The notes beneath the pieces were generated by a model. That model saw only the letters and a list, made by a program, of their open reading frames with translations. It did not search any database and was not told the DNA's origin. DNA of 45,053 nucleotides from assembly GCA_016710965.1 (NCBI GenBank), contig JADJTW010000037.1, positions 1-45,053 on the forward strand. Direction: 5' to 3'. Shown piece after piece: positions 38,546-45,053 of the stretch. The number at the start of each line of letters is the position of its first letter. Positions within the stretch are counted from its first letter, which is position 1. The translations under genes were made by a program, and so were the position numbers. Origin of the DNA: Flavobacteriales bacterium (GTDB taxonomy: Bacteria; Bacteroidota; Bacteroidia; Flavobacteriales_F; PHOS-HE28).

Positions 38546-41269
38546 TCACTCCAGCACCTCCAGCGAGTCGAACTTCACGCCTACGCGCAGCTCGTTGCGC
38601 ACCACCAAGCGGCCGTTGATCGGGCGCAGGAAGTAGAGCGCGTCCACTTCGCTAACGGGCTCGGGTGCTGCTGTGATGGCCATGAAGCCCAGGTCGCGGC
38701 TCATGCGCAATACGGCGCCGCGGTTGGTGGCATCGAGGCTATGCACCTCATCGAGGAAGAAAGGAACGCGCGATAGCGGGGTATGCAGTTGCGCGTCCTC
38801 CTTGAGCATGCTGCGCAGCACGAGCAGGTTGAAGAGCACCTTGATGGTGATGGCCGTACCGTGCGATTCCACTTGAAGGTTGTCGTAGCTGTGAACACGG
38901 CCGTTGTTCACCGCCACGGTGAAGCGCAGCGTGAACAGGTCGCCGTAGTTGAGCGTGATGCGCTCGCTAAGGCGGTTGCGGAAGCTTTGGTAGGCGGCAT
39001 CGAGCTTCTTGCTATCGTCGAAGAGGCCTGTGTGATCGGTCTCTGCCAGTTCTCGCAACGGCTCCACGAGGTCGCTTTGGTCGATCACTTCCATCTTCAA
39101 GCTCTCCAGATTCGATACGCTCACGTTGCTGAATCGACGGTTCAGCTTTTCGGCGGCGACCTTGATGTCGGCCAGGCCGTTGAGGACGTTGGCGAAATTG
39201 GCCCTCAGCAGGTGCAGGTAGTTGTCCCAGTCCTTGCGCAGCGCCTCCTCGAAGGTGGGCAGGCCATCGATCTGCTCGCGGATCAGGCGGATGGTGTCCT
39301 GCTCGGTGGCACCGATGATGTCGCTCTTGAGCACGTTCTCGATCTTGCTGCGGAGCTGGTCCATCTCGCGGCTCAGGTCCTTGTGCTCGATGGTAAGCCT
39401 GCGATAGAGCTCGATGGCGTCTTCCGCATCGTTCGGCACGCTCACCAATTCGCGGCCCTTGGCCTCGGGATCCGGTGGTGGGGTGCATTGCTCCAGCAAG
39501 CGCAGCAGGCGGTTGAAGCGCTCGTCCTCCTTGTTCAATGCCGTGCGCTGTTCGAACAGCTTCACACTGATCTCGTCGAGCTTCTCGCGCACATCCTTGC
39601 GTTCGCGCTCGGCGTTGCCTTTCTCCTTCGCCACCTCGTCGTGGCGTTTCTTCAAGCGCGGCTCTTCTTTGCGGTCCACTTGGAAGCGCTCCCAGCGGCC
39701 CAGCAGCTCCACCTGCGCATCGCACTCGGCCTGCGCATTGGCGCGCTCCTTGGCCAGCGCTTCGCGGTTCTCAATGGCGTCCATCAACTGGCGCAGGCGC
39801 TCCTGCTCGGCCTTCAGGTCGGCAAGGGCCTTCTTCATGGCCTTCACGTCCACCAGCTCCTTCCACGCGCTGCTGTTGTCCGGTAGCGGCAGGCTCAGGA
39901 TCGAGTCGCTGTACCTGTCGTCCTTGATGTTCTGCGCAATGCTCTTGAGGACCTCATCCACCTGCTTGCGCTTCTTCAGTTCGATGCCGCCTTTTTCCAC
40001 AGGCAGTTTCAGGATGTCCAGGTTGAAGAGCTTCGAGAGTCCGCGGACCTGTTCGTCGTTGAGCGATTCACGCAACTCGGTGATCAGTGCCTTGTCGAAA
40101 TTGGCGATCGCCTTCTCGGTGTTCGCCACGCGCTCGGTCACCTCGGCAAGGGCCCTTGCGGTGCGCTGGCGATCGGCTTCCTCGGCGTTGCCGAGCTGGC
40201 GGCCCAAAGCATGAAGGCGCTCCTTGGCGTTGTTCAAGGCTTCACGCGCCATGCCTTCGGCGAAATTCTCCAGGCCTCTGCCCAGGTCGGCAATGCGGGC
40301 GAGGTCGCCATCGGCGCGGCCCTTCTGCGCGGCCAGCTCGGCGATCTTCTCATCGAGGTCCTTGAGGATCTCCGCCGTGCTGATCTTCTCCTTCTCCAGC
40401 GCTTCCTGCTTGGCTACGATGGCCTCCTTCACATGCTTGTTGTGGTCGTGGGCCTTGCGCCGCTTCTCCATCAGATCGGCATGCACGGTGGCCAGGCGCG
40501 CCTCCAGGCTGAAGCGCACATCGCTCAGGTCGATGAACTTCTCCAGACGCTCGCGCTCGTTCTTCAGCGTGTTCAATTTCAGCCGGCGGTCGCGAATGCG
40601 CTCGAACTCCTCGGTCATGAGGCGGTTGGCCTCCAGCGCGGGCTTGTTCGGCGGGATGCTCGCCAGCATGAGCAGGCTCCGCTTCATCTCGTGCTGATCG
40701 ATGCTGCGCAGGCTGAGCAGGTTCTTGAGCACCTCCTTGAAGTGCGAATAGCGGTCCGGTCTCGGTAAGGTGCACGATGCCCAGGCCGTTGCTCTCGCCT
40801 TTCGTGGCCACCAGGATGGCCTCGCGGTGCGATTGCGGTTCGCGCAACTCGCGGTAGCCGCGCCTCCAATTTCGCCAGCACCTCCTTTTGATCACGCACG
40901 CGGTCCTCCTCCGTGAGGTAATCGCTCATGTCGTAGCCGCCGTCGATAGGTGAAGCGAACGGGATCGCCTCCGCTGCTCTTGCTCTGCCCGCGCCAGCCG
41001 ATCATGTAAGTGCCCTTCGGCCCCTGGCACTCGAAGAGCAGGTAACTGAACTGATCAGGGAAGTAGTATTGCCTAGTAGCCTCCTGATCATGGTCCCCGA
41101 ACACCATCTGGTTCCGGTTGTCCAGGTATAGGAACTGCAGGGTGTTGATCAACGTGGTCTTGCCCGCGTTGTTCGGCCCTACGAGCTGGATGGAATTGCT
41201 CAAGTCCACTTCGGCGTAGTCGTAGCTGCCCGAGCGGATGGCGATGAGTTTGGTCGGTCCTAGTTGCAT
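38546..41269 (-). CDS. SMC-like ATPase of a condensin-like (MksB / JetC-like) complex, frame broken three times
   Basis: The assembled protein is about 907 aa from the ATG at 41269 (MQLGPTKLIAIRSGSYDYAE). The N-terminal head has a Walker A (VGPNNAGKTTLIN, about residues 30-42). Long coiled coils follow (Lys/Glu/Arg-rich, about 200-690) with a short central hinge-like segment. The C-terminal head has a signature-like QVESHGTAITIKVLFNL and Walker B (RVPFFLDEVHSLDATN), then the D-loop region. Frame breaks near 40955, 40865 and 40765 fall in 200 bases close to the N-terminus. The correct frame resumes each time (MSDYLTEEDRVRDQKEVL, YRELREPQSHREAILVATK, YSHFKEVLKNLLSLRS), which suggests sequence error. 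It follows mksE-like and mksF-like genes. Such complexes compact or extrude DNA. No JetD/MksG nuclease gene follows. Confidence 0.75.
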
Positions 41270-41285
41270 GCTTCAAATGCGATGT

Positions 41286-41396
41286 AACCGCAACAACGCA
41301 ACGGCGTGGCCGAACTTGCCACGCTGCAATACGTTCATTGGGCTCGTCATCCTTGTTTTCGTTGCGTTAACGTGGCGTCTTTGCGTCGTTGCGGTT
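41286..41396. repeat. Inverted-repeat-bounded insert between the mksE-like and mksB-like genes
   Basis: AACCGCAACAACGCA (41286-41300) matches the complement of TGCGTCGTTGCGGTT (41382-41396) at 14 of 15 positions. Inside is a perfect 7-bp hairpin (GCGTGGC 41304-41310, GCCACGC 41318-41324). The 146-base gap holding it is unusual for an operon whose other junction overlaps by 4 bases. It may be a miniature inverted-repeat element or an mRNA structure. No target-site duplication is evident. Confidence 0.45.
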
Positions 41397-41415
41397 CAAT
41401 TGAGCTCCGGGTCGA

Positions 41416-41973
41416 TCATCGGCTCGTAGTTCTCAGCACGCTCCGCTTTTCTTGTTCGGCTGCCATGCTGATCTCCTCGCACTTGTCGAACATGCGGTGG
41501 AAGGGGCGCAGGAAGCGGAAGGTGTCATCGTTGAAGTATTCCACCCAGCCGAGGCGCACCATGCTCTTCACGAGCTTGCGCAGCGATGCTTCGTCGTCCA
41601 CGCCCACGGCTTTCAAGTGCGCTTTGTAGCGATCGCTGTTCAGATGGGGGAGGCCTGCCACGCTGAAGCGCTCGGTGAGCAGGTACTCTTCCACGGGACG
41701 GCCTTCGTTCGCAGTGGATTCGATGAGGATGAAGCAGAACACGGCGATGGGAGGCAGCGCCTGCGAAGGTGGCGTGGCCTCGGCGGCTTCCGTCTGGAAG
41801 TAGAAGAAGTCGCGCGTGTGGCGCACGAGGTTGAGGCCAAGCGGCGCGAAATAGTCCCGGTACCCGTCGTAGTTCTCGGCGAGCGCGGTATGCAAGCTGC
41901 CCTGCTCGTGGGTGATGTACGCGCCCTGGCGCAGCTTGTCGAATACCTCCTTGATCTGGGTGAGGTTGCTCAT
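41416..41973 (-). CDS. MksE/JetB-like accessory protein of the condensin-like complex
   Basis: This intact protein is 185 aa from the ATG at 41973 (MSNLTQIKEVFDKLRQGAYI). The ATG overlaps the TGA of the upstream mksF-like gene (4 bases), so the two are translationally coupled. It is predicted alpha/beta with two winged-helix-like parts (residues 1-60, and about 120-170: YKAHLKAVGVDDEASLRKLV, LGWVEYFNDDTFRFLRPFHR), as in MukE/MksE proteins. Those bind the kleisin-like F subunit and regulate SMC engagement. The size and position (F-E-B order) support the assignment more than any single motif. Confidence 0.68.
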   Translation of the reverse strand: MSNLTQIKEVFDKLRQGAYITHEQGSLHTALAENYDGYRDYFAPLGLNLVRHTRDFFYFQTEAAEATPPSQALPPIAVFCFILIESTANEGRPVEEYLLTERFSVAGLPHLNSDRYKAHLKAVGVDDEASLRKLVKSMVRLGWVEYFNDDTFRFLRPFHRMFDKCEEISMAAEQEKRSVLRTTSR

Positions 41974-43206
41974 GCTTTGGTGATGTAGATGGTGGTGGCC
42001 TCCAGCACGCCGTCGCTGGTGCGGTACAGTTTCGGTTTGCCGCCGTCGAAGCCCACTTCCAGCTTGGGGTCGAAGAGCAGTTTGCTAAGGCCCAGGAGCG
42101 CATCGGCGGTTCCCTTCTCGGGGAAGCTCTGCGTGAGCCACTCTGTGACGTCCTTCACGGGCAGTTCCTCATTGAGCGCATTGGGCAGGTCGTTGAGCCA
42201 GAGCAGTCGCACATAGTCCGGCGGCGTCTCCTGGTTCTCCACCCAGTTGAGCGAGGGCGGTGCAGCGGGCGGATGGCTCACCACCGCATCGATGATCTGA
42301 TTGAGCACCGCTTCGGTGGGCGGGCTTTCGATGCGCGCGAAAGCGGCACTGGCCACGTAGGTCATGGCCCAATCCTCAAGGCGCATGGCACGAAGGCGGT
42401 TCAACGCCAGACCTGCACCGTGCGCAATGGCGCTGGCGCGACGCAGCACATCGTAAAGCGGCTGCAATTCCTTGCGGCTCTCGTTGAGGGTGTGTATGGC
42501 ACGGCGGCGAAGCACGCGGATCGCACGTTCGTTGCGCTCTATGCTGTGCAGGTCCTTGTAGACGCCCTGCTCGCGAGCGGCGCGCAGGGCCATGTCCGTC
42601 TCGTTCAACGTGTTCACCAGCAGGCCGTCAACGCGTATGATCTCCACCAACGGATGCACGTACTGGTCCATCAGTGTCACGATGCGCAGGTAGCGTTCGC
42701 GCACGCTCACGCTACTGCGATCGGCGAGGTAGCGGGCCACCTCGGCCATCACGGCGCGGTGCGTCGCATCGAGATCGTCGCGCATGCGGCGTAGCGTGTG
42801 GTCGATCTCGTTGGCGGCCATGGCTACGCTCAGCACATCGCCTGCATCGGTGCCCAGCAGCACTCTCGCTTACGGGCGCTCTCCAATGCAGCGATGTAGC
42901 CCTGGATGATCTCCGGCGACTGGTAGGCAGCGCATCGTTGTACAGGAAGTTGAGCAGCTGCAGCAGCGGCTGCGACATCACGTAGTGCGAACTGCCTTCC
43001 TCGATGGGCACGATGATCTGCAGTTCGTTGAGGCGCTCCCACGTGGTCTCGGGCAGCTCTTCGGTGCCGTCGCTGAAGTTGCGGATGAGCTGGCGCACCT
43101 GCGCTTCGCTCACATCACCTGGCTTCATGGCGATGGCGTGCAGCAAGGGCACGTGCGTGGCGCAGAAGTCGAAGAAGCGTTTGGGGGTGACGTGCATGGG
43201 TTTCAT
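41970..43206 (-). CDS. MksF/JetA-like kleisin subunit of the condensin-like complex (frame broken twice)
   Basis: About 412 aa from the ATG at 43206 (MKPMHVTPKRFFDFCATHVP); a second ATG at 43197 is equally possible. An N-terminal winged-helix-like region (SEAQVRQLIRNFSDGTEELP, WERLNELQIIVPIEEGS) is followed by a helical middle (ANEIDHTLRRMRDDLDATHR, RERYLRIVTLMDQYVHPLVE) and a C-terminal globular part ending ATTIYITKA. Frame breaks near 42932 and 42865 flank the 60-base stretch SPEIIQGYIAALESARKR. Each is a one-base change that restores continuity (then VLLGTDAGDVLSVAMAANE). The order F-E-B, the sizes and the stop/start overlap match Muk/Mks/Jet operons. Direct sequence similarity to characterised F subunits cannot be tested here. 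Confidence 0.62.
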
Positions 43207-43288
43207 CCCGCTGCGGCGGGGTGTGCTGCTTCGCCCGTCCCGCTAAGGCTGCGGGCTTTTCGGCGCGCGTGAAAGTAGGCGGGCCGGA

Positions 43289-43334
43289 ACTCCCGTCTGG
43301 CGTTGAGTTCTCAACAGTTGTTAGTAACGGGAGT
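43289..43334. other. Nested inverted repeats in the groEL-mksF gap
   Basis: ACTCCCGT (43289-43296) pairs with ACGGGAGT (43327-43334). Between them GTTGAGTTCTCAAC (43302-43315) is a perfect palindrome. With the hairpin at 43358-43385, the 207-base gap between groEL and the condensin-like operon is strongly structured. It may terminate groEL transcription and insulate the operon. Confidence 0.4.
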
Positions 43335-43357
43335 CCCTTCTCAGCCGCCCCGAGCAA

Positions 43358-43385
43358 CGAACCCCAGCCTTTCGGCCGGGGTTCG
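43358..43385 (-). terminator. Hairpin terminator after groEL
   Basis: CGAACCCC (43358-43365) and GGGGTTCG (43378-43385) form a perfect 8-bp stem. An inner GCC/GGC stem extends it past one mismatch, leaving a 4-base loop (TTTC). It begins about 29 bases after the groEL stop. The minus-strand tail TTGCTC is only weakly T-rich. Confidence 0.65.
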
Positions 43386-43413
43386 CGCATTGAAGAGATG
43401 CGTTGGACGCGAC

Positions 43414-45052
43414 TTACATCATGTCCATGCCGCCACCCATTCCACCATGACTGTGTGCCGGTGCCTTCTCTTCCTTCTCTTCGCTGATGACGCACTCGGT
43501 GGTGAGCAACATGCTGGCGATGCTGGCGGCGTTCTCCAGGGCGACGCGGGTCACCTTGGTGGGGTCGATGACCCCTGCTGCGAGCAGGTTCTCGTACACC
43601 TCGGTGCGGGCGTTGAAGCCGTAGTCGGCCTTGCCTTCACGCACTTTCTGCACGATGATGCTGCCCTCCAGGCCAGCGTTGGCAACGATCTGGCGCAACG
43701 GCTCTTCGAGCGCGCGCTTCACGATGCCCATGCCGGTGGTCTCGTCGGCGTTGATGCCTTCGGCCTTGTCCAGCACCTTCTGTGCGCGGATGTAGGCCAC
43801 GCCACCGCCCGGCACGATGCCTTCTTCCACTGCAGCGCGGGTAGCGTGCAGGGCGTCATCCACGCGGTCCTTCTTCTCTTTCATCTCCACTTCCGTGGCA
43901 GCACCGATGTAGAGGACGGCAACACCGCCAGCCAATTTGGCCAGACGCTCTTGCAGCTTCTCCTTGTCGTAGTCGCTCGTAGTGGTTTCGATCTGTGCCT
44001 TGATCTGGTTCACACGGCCCGTGATGTCGGCCTTCTTCCCGGCACCGTTCACGATCGTGGTGTTGTCCTTGTCGATGTTGATCTTCTCGGCCTTGCCCAG
44101 CATGCTGAGGTCGGCGTTCTCCAGTTTGAAGCCGCGCTCCTCGCTGATGACGGTGCCACCCGTGAGGATAGCGATGTCCTCCAGCATGGCCTTGCGGCGG
44201 TCGCCGAAGCCAGGGGCCTTCACCGCGCACACTTTCAGGGCGCCACGGATCTTGTTCACCACCAAGGTGGCCAACGCCTCGCCGTCCACATCCTCGCTGA
44301 TGATCAGCAGGGGCTTGCCGGTCTGCGCGCTCTTCTCCAGAACGGGGAGGAGTTCCTTCATGGTGCTGATCTTCTTGTCGTAGATCAGGATGTAGGCGCC
44401 TTCGAGGTCGGCCTCCATCTTCTCCGCGTTGGTCACGAAGTAGGGGCTGAGGTAGCCGCGGTCGAACTGCATGCCTTCCACCACTTCCACGGTGGTGTCG
44501 GTGCCTTTTGCTTCTTCTACGGTGATCACGCCTTCCTTCTTCACCTTGGCCATGGCCTCAGCGATCAAGGTGCCGATCGTGTCGTCGTTGTTCGAGCTGA
44601 TCGAAGCCACTTGCTTGATCTTGGCGTTGTCGTCTCCAACGGACTTGCTCATCTTCTTGAGCTCTTCCACGACGGCGATCACGGCTTTGTCGATGCCGCG
44701 CTTCAGGTCCATGGGGTTGGCACCGGCGGCCACGTTCTTCAGGCCGGCGGTAACGATGGCTTGTGCGAGGACCGTAGCGGTCGTCGTGCCATCACCAGCG
44801 GCGTCAGCGGTCTTGCTGGCCACTTCCTTCAGCATCTGGGCGCCCATGTTCTCCACGGCGTCCTTCAGCTCGATCTCCTGGGCCACGGTAACGCCGTCCT
44901 TGGTCACCTGGGGCGCACCGAATTTCTTGTCGATGATCACGTTGCGGCCCCTTGGGACCGAGGGTCACCTTCACGGCGTTCGCGAGGTGGTCCACGCCAC
45001 GCTTCAATCGGTCGCGAGCGTCAATGTCGAATTGGATGTTCTTGGCTGCCAT
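43414..45052 (-). CDS. groEL: Chaperonin GroEL (60 kDa), one-base frame break
   Basis: ATG-dependent protein-folding chaperonin of the cytoplasm; with GroES it forms the double-ring folding chamber. It starts at the ATG at 45052 (MAAKNIQFDIDARDRLKRGV) at the window edge and ends EEKAPAHSHGGMGGGMDMM, with the typical GGM-rich tail. Hallmarks include AGDGTTTATVLAQAI, GVITVEEAKGTDTTVEVVEG and GIVPGGGVAYIRA. At about 44950 the sequence for LGPKGRNVIIDKKFG has a run of four G where three are needed, so the frame shifts by +1. Removing one G gives exactly 545 aa, the normal length. GroEL is normally essential, so this is almost certainly a homopolymer sequencing error and a useful calibration for other breaks in the window. 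groES, usually upstream, would lie outside the window. Confidence 0.98.
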
Positions 45053-45053
45053 T

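Noticed and set aside
38546..43206. Complete Wadjet (JetABCD) defence system
   Set aside because: No JetD-like topoisomerase VI/nuclease gene is next to the operon in this window, so only the condensin-like core can be claimed.
1..45053. tRNA or rRNA genes
   Set aside because: I saw no cloverleaf-like TTCGAATC-type arm combination or rRNA-conserved stretch in the intergenic gaps, all of which are under 300 bases.

Overview
The window suggests a GC-rich member of the Bacteroidota, most likely a Flavobacteriales-type lineage. The evidence is the number of secreted proteins ending in a type IX secretion system (T9SS) sorting domain (for example YPNPNRGDQLMINL), a SusC-like TonB-dependent receptor with a carboxypeptidase-regulatory N-terminus, Y_Y_Y-type propeller histidine kinase architecture, SBBP and ELWxTDGT repeats, and the absence of obvious Shine-Dalgarno sites. 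I see no rRNA, tRNA, CRISPR array or prophage. No gene-free stretch exceeds 300 bases. Bases 1-140 hold nothing I recognise.

Layout: 141-1790 (-) is a MuiA/DUF4139 envelope protein. 1953-4832 (-) is a T9SS surface protein with thrombospondin-3-like and aromatic-rich repeats. 4992-6331 (+) is an ECF sigma factor translationally coupled to a one-TM anti-sigma/TPR-like protein; it converges on and overlaps a TPR-CHAT caspase-like protein (6311-9004, -). From 22251 down to 9112 (-) runs a long surface-protein cluster: a TonB-dependent receptor, four paralogous secreted proteins that share an N-terminal domain I cannot name, a degenerate IS630-type transposase between two of them, and a beta-helix protein. 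From 37632 down to 22440 (-) runs a second cluster: a propeller histidine kinase and LuxR-type response regulator, an ELWxTDGT-repeat T9SS protein, and a giant (about 3,230 aa) multi-repeat T9SS protein. 37691-38485 (+) is a small secreted protein. From 43206 down to 38546 (-) is a three-gene SMC/condensin-like (MksF-MksE-MksB, JetABC-like) operon with no JetD/MksG nuclease beside it. 43414-45052 (-) is groEL.

Many genes carry single-base frame breaks, including the essential groEL. The breaks restore a family-consistent frame on either side and sit in homopolymers or tandem repeats. I therefore read most of them as assembly or sequencing indels and give one entry per gene, noting where each break is.

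Functionally, most of the window is devoted to exported, repeat-rich cell-surface proteins. A two-component system and an ECF sigma unit are embedded among them and are plausible local regulators. Three surface proteins share a nearly identical 3' DNA cassette encoding the T9SS signal, which points to recent duplication or gene conversion of the export module. The least explained parts are the four-paralogue family behind the TonB receptor, the ECF/TPR/CHAT unit, and the nuclease-less condensin-like operon.
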